Source: Megaleporinus macrocephalus
Taxonomy: Eukaryota > Chordata > Actinopteri > Characiformes > Anostomidae
NCBI GenBank assembly: GCA_021613375.1
Contig: CM038714.1
Location: 40,320,623-40,384,622 of the forward strand
Length of the DNA stretch: 64,000 nucleotides
Direction of reading: 5' to 3'
The position numbers and the translations under genes were made by a program. The notes beneath the pieces were generated by a model, which made no database searches, was not told the origin of the DNA, and worked only from the letters and a program-made list of their open reading frames with translations. Positions 11,901 to 26,900 of this stretch are shown piece by piece (within the stretch, counting starts at the first letter, position 1; each line of letters starts with the position of its first letter).

Positions 11901-14900
11901 TCTCTCGCTTTGCGCGTGCTGTTTTTCTCTCTGTCTCCCGCGTTGAACCGCAATTTTACGACAACGAGATAAAAACCAGAGCGGGAAGTGAGGCACTCTC
12001 TGTAACCGTAGTAAACATGTAAGCTGTGTGTAAGTATTTTTAATGCACGTCCTAATAACTTATTAGTTATGGGTATGTAACACTCTTTCAGCAGTAATGT
12101 GGTCAGACTGTATTTTTTGTGGGGCAGATATTTTGTTTATCTTGTTAAGTCAGTGTTCAATAAATTAAGTTCAGAAATGCTGTACATCTACTTGTTTGTA
12201 TTAGTGTGACATTTTAGCATCAAATAAAGCGGAAAACTTCTAGATATCTGTCCTAAAAATCGTCCATTGGCTGACCCTGACCTCTAAACATTGGCATCAG
12301 CATCGACTATAGAAAAACCCATATCAGTCTATCTCTAGTTTCTATACGTTTGACAGGCACCACACACAAATCATCTTTAGATATTTAGATAATAATCTGT
12401 GACTACCCTATGCCATTAATGAGAGTAGTTGACTTCTCTGACTTCTGCAGGTTTTGGAGCCATGGCTGGACGGAGATCAGGTTTGGCTGGGATGGTCTCA
12501 GTGTGTGAAGCTAAACCTGAGCAAAGAGCTGCTTGTTAAAATGTCGTCACATAAAATTACCTTCAGGGTGTGGGACACCAAGGACAGAGTGTCCCTCAGA
12601 GCAAAGTACGACCGGCCCAAAGCCTTCAGACTGCCGCTGGACAGGAGCACAGAGGACCAAGACCAAACAGGTTCGCACACAGTTCCTAATAAGTCCAAGA
12701 ATGTTTATATATTCTGGCAGTTTTTCTAAACAGGATTTCCGAAGTGTGTATATCCAAATGTTAATAAACAGCAGGTTAATAGTTAATGCTGCACCACTCC
12801 ACATGCTAATGTGTAGGAGAAAAACCAAAACCTTGCAGTGTTTATGTTGTAGGTGAAGTGTGTTTGCAGCATCCTGTAGCTCAATTACAAGCTTTAGACA
12901 GAACATCACTGTATGTGTGGACTATAAGGGCTTGTACCATGTAAAACTTTTGGTAAAAGTTTGATGCGTGTATACGTTGTAACATTTTTACTGCCTTGTC
13001 TGCAGTCCATATATAGAAGCTGAGTTGTAAAAACCAGGTGACAAAAATGTGTTGTTACTGCAGACAGTCTGTGGGAGTCTGTAGTTATTGGATTGAAAGA
13101 TGTATGAAAATGATAAATGTTGTGCTATTGCTATCTGTCAAAAAAGTGAAAAAGTGGCAGAATTTTCTTTCCCCCTATAGGACATGGTTTGCCTTGTTTT
13201 ACTAGTTAGAGGCTCAGATCTCATACATTAATTTTAAAAAGCACAGCTACACAAACTACTTGTTTAATTTTAAGGGATAAGGAGAGGTTGTAAAGTAAGC
13301 ATGGATAAATGAATTGCTGCCTGTTTTATTTGCGTAAACCAAGAAAAATGTACAATAGGGAGCCTTTCGTAGAAGCATTAGTATATGCTCAGTGGTTAGT
13401 CATCTTCAGCTAGTTGTGCTTAAATGTGCAGGAAGTTGACATTGACCTCCCTGTATGAACTTCTTTTTGGCAGTTGCTGCTCTAGACTGTGAAGCTGAAG
13501 GATTCGGTAATCATTCCTCATGTATAAACAGTTTAGAGAACATTTTATATTACGTCAGAAAACCATTATTTTAATCACTACTTTAAATTGATCTTCAATT
13601 AAATACATTATTTAAAAAATGTGGTGCCTAAGTAACATTTCACCAAATGTTTCTCGAGGTGGCGTTAAAAGCCTGGTGAATAACCTGAGGGCTGTTCATG
13701 ACAAAGAAAAACGAAGAGCTAGATCATCATTGAACGTTCAGAGAGAAAACCTGTCAGTGCACTACAAGCCTTCAGAAGTCATCTGTGCCACAGGTAGTAA
13801 TACAGTGAAAGGTTTTTTCACAGCCTTTTTCTCTCCAGAAAATCCCCACCTTCTACTTCTATGTCGCTGGCCGCTTTGAAGCCCACCTACATTGTGAGTG
13901 CACTATACAGGTGTACAATTACAGACTGCAGTACACAATTTGCTGCATAATTTGTCAACCACTTCCTACCCCTTTCATCATTGGTCAGTTTCTGACCACA
14001 GGGCCATTGCTAACAAGATATTACTTATTTGGTGGACAATTCCCAACACAGCACTGACACTGGTAAGGTAATGGCCAAAAAACATATTCAGGTAACAGCA
14101 GCTTTGTGGTCACAAACTGACCATTAGTAAAGCTACAGTCTATAATTGTACCCCTACTAGAAACTATAAGGTAAAGGTTTCCAACAACGTAAAGTGTGAA
14201 ACAGTGGCTAAAACAAGCAATAACTAATTCCAAAATGTATATATGAAAGAATAGCTGACTATGATTTTCTTTTGCAAACTTCCACAGTTGATTGCAAGCT
14301 CTCGACAATGAAAGCTCCCTCATCAGTGCCTCTAAATGTTGGTGAATCAAAGGAACAAGAAACAGAGCAACTTTACAGCCAAAGGTTCAACATGTTATTT
14401 CCTTAATCTGGTTTAATCAGGTTTTTAATCCAGTTCCCAGTTACCTTATTCTTTTTCTCTTCCAGTTATCCTGAACTAGGCAGTGATCATTTTATGACTT
14501 ATAATCTGACAATTATATCAGAAAAACTATGACCTACTGTATTTAATTATGACTTCCTGTTTTATAATGGTGCACTATATCATAATTATTATAAAACGTG
14601 ATTATTATAATAATAAGGGCCAGTGTCATAATCACAACTTAATGTATCTCAGTTATTATGAGGCAACAAGTCATAATTATGATATATTAAGTCAAACTAT
14701 AAGATCTTTAGCCACAATTATGTGATATTTTCTCGTTATTTTGACATATTTTTTATTGGCAGAAACAGGCTTCTAGTGGATTAGCTCCAGAAGTAGAACA
14801 AAGATTTTCACTCACATGTGATTTTGAAAGAGCCAGTGTATGATAGAAAATTTCTAGACAATGCTGTCTATTCACACTGGTTTATTAGGCTTTATTAGGC

Positions 14901-17900
14901 ATTATAGTGGAAGCAGCTGTAGCTTTACACTAACATCAACAAAACAACATACTAATATACTACTGGCTTTATGTTCAGTAGTATAAATATACTATTGAAC
15001 ATAAAGCCTGTAGTATTTTAGTATGTTATTACAGCTACAGCTACAGCTGCTTTCACTATTTCTATAATGTCTTATTACTAGTTATATGAAGGAAACTAGT
15101 AAAGTGCCAGGAAATACAGTGTACATTATTAAAATCTTTGTACCGTGGTGTTGGTGTACAGTAGGATGCAAGAAATACAGCGAATGCTTCTTCTTGAAAT
15201 GTTTTATTATTGAAGGTTAAAGTAAATATTCAACAAAATTTGGGAAAAAAGAAGATACATGTCTGGGGAACATTGGAGTGGCTTGTTGGTTGAGCTAACT
15301 GCCAGATGAACGTTCTTGCTTGTTCAGTTTTGCTAGCTATATTGGCTTTTATTTGTCATTAGTTTTATCTCAGTAATTTTCTCTGAGCTAATTGGAAAAG
15401 AGAAAGAACGAGACTGCTGGGATGCACAGTTTTGCTGTATGGGTGGAAGAAATCACGTCACCCTTGTGATTAGTAACAAATCTTTTTACCTACGCTTTCC
15501 CAAGATTAGTCCTACCCGGTTACGTCATTAGTGGAGAATATTGGTCAGATATATCAACCACTGAAGTGATTCACAGCTTGTACATTGTACATGGATATTG
15601 TGTGCCAAACAAGAGCAAGATACATACTTAAAAAGAAACCTGCTTAGAAAGAAAATACGAATATGTGCTATATAGGCTAATTACTGTCTACTTTGAGTTA
15701 GGAGGTTGATTGTTTAGTCCAAAACTCAACCAAGAGTACAATGATTAAAACTGAGCGTGCAGTGCATGCTTTTGCATCCGCTGGGAATGAACATCTGACA
15801 AAATCAGTAGAAAGGAACATGCCCAATTGTCCTGCATTTGTCCAACACAGAGAAGAGACTGATGGACGGACTGAAGAAGAGAGCATAAAGAAAGGCATTC
15901 TGGACCAAGAAAAGCACCTGGTAGAGTCAGTCGATCACTGCACCATAAGCCAAAAGGACACCACAACTATCTGTATGTATATTTATCTTAATAAATAATT
16001 TATTCAAGCATTGTATAGTTAATTAGTGAAGTTGTACATTTAACCCTTATAACTACACAACTTCTAGTTATTGACCCATTTAGAGTAACTTAATACTTAC
16101 AACAATAACTGAAAAATAAACCTGCAATTTTAGGGGGTGTCCACTCAACAAGATTTGTTTTCTACAGCCAGAGTGTCTGAAATGTTATTGTTCTCTAAAT
16201 GTTAAATCTTTCGACCATCTTAAAGTTTTCTATAAGCTGTGTTTTTTTCCCCTACTCATTTCTTACAGTCCCTCGTTCTGCTTATAAAGTTACTCAAGAG
16301 AACACAGAAGAGGCGGGAAGCATGTGCAAAAACTGTGTTGCTTCGGCGGAGCTCAGTGCCATGTATCTAGTTGCAGGTACTCATATTACAGCTACTTTCT
16401 GGATGAAATGCATGTGGGGCAGGGTTTGCTGACTAACCTACACTTTGCCCTAAAATGTCTAGACAGCCCTTCTGATTAATTAATTCAGAGGTGTCACAAT
16501 GTGCAGATTCATAGAAAGGCAGAACACGCATTTGAAACAAGTTGAAGTAATGAACTTCCATAAGAAAAAACTTGAGGATGAGCTGAAATTGCACAGCTTT
16601 TTCAACCATCTTTGGGATGAGAGGATGGGATGAAACTCCTAAGTTCATAAAGCTCCTAAGTACAACGTTGGGCTTGGAGAAATTAAGATCCATATTATAA
16701 CATGTTTGGAATGAGATGAAATAAAGTCTGATGCACCACCTTAATGAGTTGCAATAAAGATGGCCCAGAGTATTGTAATGACGCTCCAGTAATCACGTTT
16801 GGGATGAGTTAAAGTGATTAACTTCACTGCACACTCTCCAGATGAGTTAGAGGTATAAAGACCTTGAACACATCTGGGATGAAATAGAGTGATTTGTGGC
16901 CATAAAACCCTCATCTGTTGTATGGACAAATGCCACAATGTACAATCAACCACAGAGTGAGAAAAGTAACTATGTTAGTTAGGTTTGGGGTTCACAAACT
17001 ATCAAACTACCACTACAATTGCTGCTACAATGCCAACCAGTTTCTATCACTAACATTATCAAATAGGACAAAACAATACAAATGTGTTGATTCTGTAAAA
17101 CAGCAGAAAGTAGTTCTTTCTATGTTGCCTGCTCGTCAAGCAAAAACAATGCAACCTCTTAGTTCCTTTTAATGCTTTTGAACTCTCAATGAGGCTGAAG
17201 TGTTCATTTTTTTGCCAGCTTCCTGTTTGTTTTTCCTTTTAATAAAGCTTCAGTGTCTTGCCAGAAACGATGCAGCAGTTAGGCTACATTCGGGTGCCTC
17301 ATTTAGATTTTTTACTATGTTTTTATATTTTTCTAGTAAAATAAACCTGACTATGAGCTCAACCACCAGAATATAACTGCAGCACCATTTAAGGTGAAAC
17401 AGGAAAGTTCAAACAAGAATCTGGTGAAGCCAGCTTCATCAACTCCCTGATATTTCTTCATGGTTCTTCGCCCTTCCCTGATCTAAGAACTTCACTGTCA
17501 GTCTTTGTTCTCCTCGTTGGCTGTTTTTTGGCCATTTCTTCTTTAATGATGCAGGGTTCATCCCCTTCCCCCATCCTGTGCACAAACACGAATGCTGATT
17601 AACTGGAACGTTGTGAGGAATGTTGTGTTGGTGTTGTGTTGAGTCAGGGCTGTGCACAAACATGAGAATTATTATGAAGGCAGTTTGTCTAAAAGCAATT
17701 GTCCAGATACAATTGGACACAAAATACTGTGCAGTCTTACACAAAAAAGCAGAAAACATGTATTTTTTTGCTTTTTGGTTTTCAGAGAAATCTGCTGCCA
17801 TGTTTCTATAAAGTTCAGTTTTAAAAGTTGGTTCTGACAGTTCACTTAATCCCTAACAGAGTCTGGACTCTGAGAAGACCATCTTGCAGTGTAGTAAGGA

Positions 17901-20900
17901 GTCATATTTGCCGTAATCATTTAATCAATTTTAAGCTTTTTCTCCTGTTCCCCTATGTGAATATATATACAGTTGAAACCAGAAGTTTACATACACTATA
18001 TAAAAAGACACATATGCATTTTTTTCTCATTGTCTGACATGAAATCAGAATAAACTCTTCCCATCTTAGGTCAATTAGGATTTCTAAAATTATTTCTATT
18101 TGCTAACTGCCAGAATAATGAGAGAGATTTTTTTAAGGCAATTTTTATTACTTTCTTCAAAGTCAAAAGTTTAAATACGTTTCTTTAGTATTTGGTACTA
18201 TTGCCCTTAAATTGTATGACTTGGGTCAAACGTTTTGGATATCCTTCCACAAGCTTTTCACAATAGTTGGCAGGAATTTTGGCCCATTCCTTCTGACAGA
18301 ACTGGTGTAACTGAGCCATGTTTGTAGTCCGCCTTGCTTGCACATGCCTTTTCAGCTTCGCCTATACGTTTTCAATAGGATTGAGATCAGGGCCTTGTGA
18401 TGGCCACTCCAAAACATTGACTTTGTTATCCTTAAGCCACTTTGTAACCAGTTTGGCAGTATGCTTTGGGTCATTGTCCATTTGGAAGACCCGTTTGCGC
18501 CCAAGCTTTAACTTCCTGGCTGATGTCTTGAGATGTTGCTTCAGTATTTCCACATGTTCTTTCCTCATGATGCCATCTATTTTGTGAAGTGCACCAGCCC
18601 CTCCTGCAGCAAAACAAGCCCACAACATGATGCTGCCACCCCCGTGTTTCACAGTTGGAATGGTGTTCTCAGGCTTGCAAGCTTCCCCCTTTTTCCTCCA
18701 AACGTAACGATGGTCATTATGGCCAAGCAGTTCAATTTTAGTTTCATCAGACCACAGGACATGTCTCCAAAAGTAAAGCTCTTTTGTCCCTGTGTGCAGT
18801 TGCAAACATTAATCTGGCTTTTTAATGTTTCTTTTGGAGTAATGGCTTCTTCCTGGCAGAGTGGCCTTTCAGCCCATGTCGATACAGTACTCGTTTCACT
18901 GTGGATAATGACACACTCTTACCAGCTTCAGCCAGCATCTTCACAAGGTCTTTTGCTTTTGTTCTTGGGTTGATATACACATTTCGGACCAAAGCACGTT
19001 CATCTCTGGGACACAGAACCCATCTCCCTCCCGAGTGGTATGATGGTTGGGACATTCCCATCTTGTTTGTACTTGCGTATAATTGTTTGTACAGATGAAT
19101 GAGGCACCTTCGGGCATCTGGAAATTGCACCCAAGGATGAACCAGACTTGTGCAAGTCCACAATTCTCTTCCTGACATCTTGGCTGATTTCTTTCGACTT
19201 TCCCGTGCTGTTACACGAAGAAGCAGTGTGTTTCAGGTGTGCCTAAAAATACATCCACAGGTGTGTTATTACTTAACTCAGATGTTGCCAATAAACCTAT
19301 CAGAAGCTTCCAAAGACATGACATCACCATATGGGCTGTCCTAAATTGTTTAAAGACATAGTAATCTTAGTGTATTCAAACTTTTGACTTTGAGGAAAGT
19401 AATAAAAATTGCCTTAAAAAATTCTCTCTCATTATTCTGGCAGTTAGCAAATAGGAATAATTTTAGAAATCCTAATTGACCTAAGATAGGAAGAGTTTAT
19501 TCTGATTTCATGTCAGACAATGAGAAAGAAATGCATATGTGTCTTTTTATATAGTGTATGTAAACTTCTGGTTTCAACTGTATTAGATCTTCTCAGACAT
19601 AGCCCTCAACAAATGAATAATTTAATGGTCCTTCTGACTGGCACAATAAAGTATTCTGTGAGTGTGTGTTCACTCAATTTCAAAGCCAAGATAGGACCAG
19701 TTAACAGCTACACCTTTAACAGTCAACACACCAATCAGCTGACTTCATCTCTGCTGTGCTGTCCCATGTGTTTCCTGTCAGTTAGGAGAATGTTTATATG
19801 TGGTCTGAGGGTGTGTGAGTGTATTGGGGGCTGCTGTTCTGAAGCTTCTAATTGGCTGAGGAACAGCCCCAGCAAGAGTCGTCAAGTACAGTATGTGTGT
19901 GTGAGGGCTTTTGATGTGTCTCTCTCTGGGCCACAGCGGGAACCTCTGATGAAGGCGTTCATTTTCGGGAAATATTTCAGAAGTGCTCTCATAAAGTGGG
20001 GCCAGACAAATCAGCCAAAGCTACTTTAGCTGTAGGGACCAGCAGAGTGGAGGCTGTTGTACAAAATTATTATTATTATTATTATTATTAGGAAATAAAG
20101 AAAGTAGGGTGCTCTAGATCATTTGTTATACTAATTTTTCACACAGTTAACTGTTATGCTGATGCAATGCAGAGTAAAATGTTTTGTGTGGACGGGCAAG
20201 AGACGTGATTGGTTATATAATGCTTATGGGAGAATTACACAAGATTAATGTTTAGACTTTGGAAGGCATTTGAAAAGATGTACCATTGACATGTAACACA
20301 AGTTTTGGCATTTTAGCTGTTCAAGATACAATTATATAATCAATATGGGCTAATGTGCAGACTCTCAGCTTTAATTTGAGGGAATTTACATCCTAATTGA
20401 AGGAAGGGTTTAGGAATTACAGCTCTTTAATATGTAGCTGCCTCTTTTTCAAGAGACCAAAGGACATGGGCTGCATGGGGTATTCCCTCTTTAATCCATC
20501 ATCAGTCAAGCAGGTAAATGGTCGGGAGTTGATTCTAAGTGTGCCATTTGCATTTGGAAGCTGTTGCTGTGATCCCACAACATGTGGTCAAAGGAGCTTT
20601 CAATGGAAGTGAAAGAGAGCATCATTAGACTAAAAAAAAAAAAGAAATCCATCAGAGTGATAGCGGAAATGTTAGGAATGGCCAAATCAACAGTTTAGTA
20701 CATTCTGGGGGAAAAAAGAGCGCACTGGTGAGCTCAGGAACCCAAAAAGGCCTGGACATCCACAGAAGACAACAGTTGGGATGATCACAGAATCCTTTCC
20801 ATGGTGCAGAAAAAAATCCTTCACAAGATCCGCCCAGGTGAAGAAAAGTCTCCAGGAAGTATGTGTATCAATATCTAAGTCTACCATAAAGAGAAGACTT

Positions 20901-23900
20901 TATGAGAGCAAATACAGAGGGTTTACCTCGAGAAGGCTTGGAACGGCTCATGATCCAAAGCACACCACATCCTCTGTAAAACCTGATGGAGGCAATGTGA
21001 TGACATGGGCATGTATGGCTTCCATACACGGGTTTATTGATGATATGACAGAAGTGTACATGGATATACTGTCTTCTCAGATTTAACCAAATGCAGCAAT
21101 GTTGACTGGACGGTGCTTCAGATGGAAAATGATCCAAATCATACTGCGAAAGCAAACCAGTCACCAGATCTCAACCCAATTGAGCATGCATTTCACTTGC
21201 TTAAGACAAAACTTACTACAGAAAGACCCACAAACAAGCAACAACTGAAGACAGCTGCAGAAAAGGCCTGGAAAAACATCCCACAGGAGGAAACTCAGTG
21301 TTTGATGTCGTCCATGGCTTCCAGACTTCAGGCAGTCATTGTCTGCAAAAGATTCTTAACAAAGTATTAAAAAAAATATATTTACAGTAATGATAATTTA
21401 TCCTATTACTTTTGAGCCCCATAGGAGGCATGAATTAAACCTGTAAGTCTGCACTTAATTTGCATCTTATTTGTTTAATTATAAGTCAAATGGCATGCAG
21501 AGCCAAATCATGAGGAGTGTGGCACTGTCCAAATATTTCTGGACCTAACTGTATATTGGGGCCCAACAAAACAAAATTAACGTCCCTGGAGCTTTAATGC
21601 TTTTTGTTTATGCATGCAACACATAATATGATATAATATGATAAAGTGTGTCATTATTAGTTAGCTAAAAAGTTGATAAAATACGTCTATTTGTCAGAAA
21701 TGTGTCTGTTGTGAGTTTAACAGGTGTGCATTTTCTGCATTTGATCAGTATTGTGTTGTTCTATTAAACCAGGGCTCAGAAATTGAATTAAATATCAGTT
21801 GAGTTGCTCTGAGCAGAACAATATTTTAACAATTACCATTCTTGCATTCCAACCCCAACAAAACAAAACCAGTTAGAGCAATACAAAAATGGTTTGTTTC
21901 AATCTTCACAAAGCCTGTATATGTGGCCTAATCTGATAAAATAGTAGGTCTGAAAGGCTGTTAGAGCTGGCAGCTTTGTTTGTATTGATAAGGACATATT
22001 TCCTTCAAGACACACACACAGGCTATAGAATATTATAACGTGCACAGTTGGTGGAGTTAAAAAATTCCCCACTTAAAACTGTCTAAACAGTTTCTCACAT
22101 CAACATGTGTAATACAAGTAAGATCATTTGAGAGGTTAACAGTAGATGCCATACAGAGTTAGGGTTGTACTAATAGTTTGTGATTACCAAATTAATCTAT
22201 AGTGTATATACAAAATACATGTTTTGTTGAAGTAAAAAATGGGAACACACTTCTGTACTATAAGTGCTGAAGTTAACATGTAGAGGGAAACATAATAATA
22301 TGCTTTATATTATTTTTACTTGATATGTTTGCTCATATTGGGAATCAGATTCTTCTCTTCATTCAGATTTATTTCTTCAGTAAATTCTTTTATCAAACAT
22401 AAAATGCTAAAATAACCTCAAAAGGGTTGTGATGTCTGTGTTTTAGGAGACCGGTCACTGACAGGCTGTTTTCTGAGCAGCTCTAAAAGTTTCTGTGAAG
22501 GTTTTTGCAGCATTGTTCTGGACCAGCCCCTTATGTCTGAAAAGCTGAAGGCCGAGCTCAACCCACTGGTCATCACTATCCTGTCCGCTTCCTCTCTGCC
22601 CTCATCTCCTGTTCCTTTTAATGAGCTTCAGGTAATCTCATTCATTAAGCAGTCTTCATTAGTCATTTAATTGCAGTGGTCTGTACTCAAACTGTGTTAC
22701 TGAACTCTAACCAGATCTGATATAGTTGTATATTTTTCATTTGAATAACTTTTTGTATAGGAGTGTAAAGAAAAGACATTTCACATTATTGTTTTTTTTT
22801 GTGATACTGTCTTGATTCTTCAAAGCACAGTATTAATTTCTATTTTATAGTTTAATAGTTTGTGTGGTGTTGAAACACTACTAGATAGCAGTGTTGTAAT
22901 CTTTAGTCATTAGGGTCTTCCACTCCAACATAAACAACTATAATAAGGGTATTCTGCCCTTAAGTCTTGACATTGTAAAGGGAATAACAGAATAAAAAAT
23001 AATAGCAGACTTCACAGCATTGATTTGGTCATTTTTTTTCACGTTTATAGGAAAAATGTCTACCTGTATACTGCCAGTACAAGTTCCATAACATGCCAGT
23101 GCACCGAACCAAAGGACATCGCCATGGCCCTCATATTTATTTCAGAGATGTTAACGTGATCCTTACTGGCCTGCTAAATGCTGAAGAACTGCAGGAGTTC
23201 CTCAGGGGTCCAATGATAGAGATTGAGGTGCATGACCGTGATAGGAAAACTAAAAAGCCGCTCATAAGACCAGCCATTTTCGGCACCGAGCCTGGCGATG
23301 ACAAATTAGCCACCGCAGCCTTAGCCACTACCAGACGCACTGCCCACCACAATAAACTGCATGATTCATACGGCATTGCCAAGTTGAATCTTTCTGATCT
23401 TCTTAGAGGACACAGATGTTTGAATCTCAGCTTACCCATAAGGTGTTCTCATGGAGGGCGATGGATGGGCGTTGAGAAAAATGATCTGGAAACAAAGCTA
23501 CCTGAGAAAGCAGATGTGCTGGATGAATCTCAGGGTAACTCTCTGCCCATGGGTCACTACATTGAAGCCAACTCAAAGCTCAAAGTTCAGGTGGAAATAA
23601 CAAGGCCACTGGTTCCTGACCCAGACCTAAGTGAAGGACGCTGTCCCTTTGGCCGTGTTGTTTACATCTTTAACTACAATGACATTCATGTTCTGACTAA
23701 GCTGAGGTCGGAAATTCTCCGTGTGAATGTGGCAGCTTTCCAACTGGACTCTTACGCTGAAGAAACTGCTCAAAAAGTCCTGGGCAGTTACAGAATGAGC
23801 GCTAAAGAAAGGATGAACAAAAATCTAAACGCTGTAACAGGGTTTCATATGCTGGACAAGTCTCTGCACCTTTTCGTTTTGGAGGGACTGAAAGAACAAG

Positions 23901-26900
23901 CCATCAAACAGCTCTGGGAAACAGTACCTATACAGTAAGATTATGTTATTTAAATATATGAAAGATTTTCTGGTCTAGATTTATTTCTTTTGAGGAGTCT
24001 GCAACCAGCTACCATTCTTGCCTATTGATGTGGTGTTTTACAGGCTGGATGAAGATGTGGAGAAGCAGGTCATTGTTCTTTACAATTCAGGCCTGAGCTT
24101 CTCTGAGAGGCTCTATGACTCTCTAGACATAGGTTTGAATCCGGTTCATCTCCACCAGCCTCTGGACACCATCCTGAAGGAGCCACTAGTGTACATTAGA
24201 GATATGATCTCTTACACCTGCCTCCAGGCCCTGTTACGGTACAGAGACTATACATGGCAAAAAAGTTGGGGGGCACACATTTTATAAATAGATCAACATG
24301 ACCTATATTAATCCGAACAGATCACACCTTTAAACAGGCACACTCATTCAGAGGTAAACAATTATGACTGCCAGCAGAAATATATTCACTCCTGGAGGTT
24401 TCAGTTTAATGTGTAGGAGCATTACAGGAGGGGTCACAAAGTTCTAATGGTTTCTTTAAACTTTTTCTTTATATTTTCAGACATTGAATTGTTCTTTGAC
24501 AGTACAGCCCTGTTCGGCCATTTCTTTTAAACACAGAGCAGTTGCCCCAAGTCCCTTCTAATTTTGTTTGTGCAGAAACACCATCTGATCTTGGCAGCCA
24601 GGAATTATGTTGATGTATTCCCTCTGATTCAGAATAAAGCATTTGTGCCAAGCGAAGAATCTTGAAGAAGTGATTCTGAACGACCTGTTCCCATCAGCTA
24701 AGATGATTCTCAGCTTGAAGCAGGAATTAGGAAAAGTTCCTACGAGAGGAGCAAAGAGTTCAGTGGAGGTCACCAAAGATTCACAGTACAGTTCACATCA
24801 CTGCGTCTCTCGGAGGAGGATGCGCACTCCTCTCGATACGTTCAATAAGGATTATCTACAATGGAAACAGACTCAAGCAGATCAGGGGCTTCATGCAAAA
24901 AACTATGTTCAGGTCTGTGTTTTCATTTTGCAAACAAAAAAGCACAATAACAGAATTGAAATTGATCTTACTGACAAATCATTTTGTTTTAGGCCAACAT
25001 TGAGGAAGTCTGCAAAGCAAGCCGTGGTTTACCGAAGCCCAAACCAAAGGTGTTTGTGGCTGAAGTGAAAGAAGGTCAGTCTTCCCACAACTACAGCATT
25101 CAGAAACTGAACTGCACCACTTTGGCCCATGAGCTACTGCGTAAGGAGATGGCGAAGGTCAGTATAAAGAAATAAAAACTGAAAATGTATTTTTATTACA
25201 AATCTGAAACACCAGCTGTTTTTGCAGCATCAGTTTCCATATGCCCTTTAGAGAGTGAACAGTATGCTTTAAAAGAGTGAAAAAAGGGGGCATTACATGG
25301 TGATGTAATCAGAACTCAGGAGGCGTGGATAATTGTCATTACATTCTTATGTAAGGTTACAGGAAAACCAAAATTCTGTCTTTTGAATGATATAGAGTGC
25401 TTAATATGACCTTTCAGAAAATTCACGGTTTTGACTCCTTAAACATTGTAGTATTTTTCTCTGTATCTGATACATTGTTTGATGACTTCTTTATGCAGTT
25501 AGTGGCCTGTATTTATATTTTGATTTGGAATACTGCAAATGTTCAGAAGCTCATTTGGTACCAACGGTGATGAATATCTTTTTTTAGGTACCTGCTCGTC
25601 GGTTCTCCTATAACCAGCATTACCACTCCTTCACTGTGTATCCTGTTGATATGGAGGCTGATTACAAAGCCTCAACAGCCAAGAGCCGTGCTGCATGGCG
25701 GACCTTTGACGGCTTTATTTATCCTGGCCCCCAGAGCAGCATTGAGTCCAATCGACACCCAAAACAGCCAGATGAGGCGCGAGTGGAGGAGCTCAGAAAG
25801 GTGCTGTCACAGTCAGACATGTCCACTGTCACCCCACCAGTGTCAGGTTTTATCTTTACCATGTTCCAGAGCATTTTATGGGCATTCCTGAGAGCTTGTG
25901 CAAGAAGATAGAGTTTTCCAACCAGAACCACCATAAACAGCCTCTGGGCTTAAGTGGTGGGCAGTAATGTGACATGGATCATGCAAATTGATTGACAGGT
26001 TAGCCAGATGCTGAAGCTTCTCTAAAGTGCCAGCTTTATCTGATACAGTCTATAATTTACAGTCCTCCAAAGGAACATAAGCTAAATAGCAAAATATGAC
26101 TTTAAGAATATATGACTTAACCGTTACATGCGTTTAGTAATAGCTGGATAACAAAGTAAAATACTACATCTTATAGTCTCTTTACCCCAAAGCTAACAGC
26201 CAAGACATAGTTGGTGACTGCAGCTTGCTTCTTTACTTCTGCAGTAAAGCTACTAGTAACAGTTAACAAGTATTGAGCATCCTGCAAACCTGCATTCCTC
26301 TAACCATGGATTTGTTTCGCAATCTCAAGTAGACTTGTTTAAATGGTTTCTGTATGGTTTACCGTTATCTGTAAACATAAGTAAGTACATACAACATTAC
26401 CAAAGGAGTAGAAGTGTAAGTCTAGTTAAAATTTTACTTTATTATGACATTTTATAATGTAAATATGCTGTCCACTTGCAGCCCTGGAGAGAGAACCATC
26501 TCCACAGCAACAAACTGAGCCCAACTCTGAACAGGTGTAGGTGGATATGGAACCAACGCCACAAGGACTTTGAACTTTATTTCAAACCATCAGCTGTTTT
26601 CAGCCCAGAGCCCCCCATCTCCATTCACCTGGCAGGTAAACATATTGGCAGGGAAACAGTCCTAATGACACCATATTCTGTTGAAAAATCAATTTTACAC
26701 CTTAAGGAAACTTACTGCAGTTTGCCAAAATATTTAAATAAAACAGTGTTGGGGTACAAATCCAATGTTCACTGCTGACCATTCTTCTAGGGGAGTCGTT
26801 GCGGCAGGAGCAGCTCCAGGACGCACAAGCTCAGTACAGCAGATGGCTCATGAAGATCTTACCTGATAAACACTCTGCAGGGAGCGGTCGAGTCCCAGAG

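Noticed and set aside
24575..24662. Acceptor at about 24575 (gtgcag) as the start of the CFAP92 exon
   Set aside because: It gives a stop codon after a few residues in the required phase. The acceptor at 24632 keeps the frame (RIKHLCQAKNLEEVI).
25801..25911. Extension of the CFAP92 exon past 25800 (VLSQSDMSTVTPPVSG...)
   Set aside because: The donor at 25800 joins in phase 0 to the conserved PWRENHLH exon. The later donor near 25847 would force a stop.
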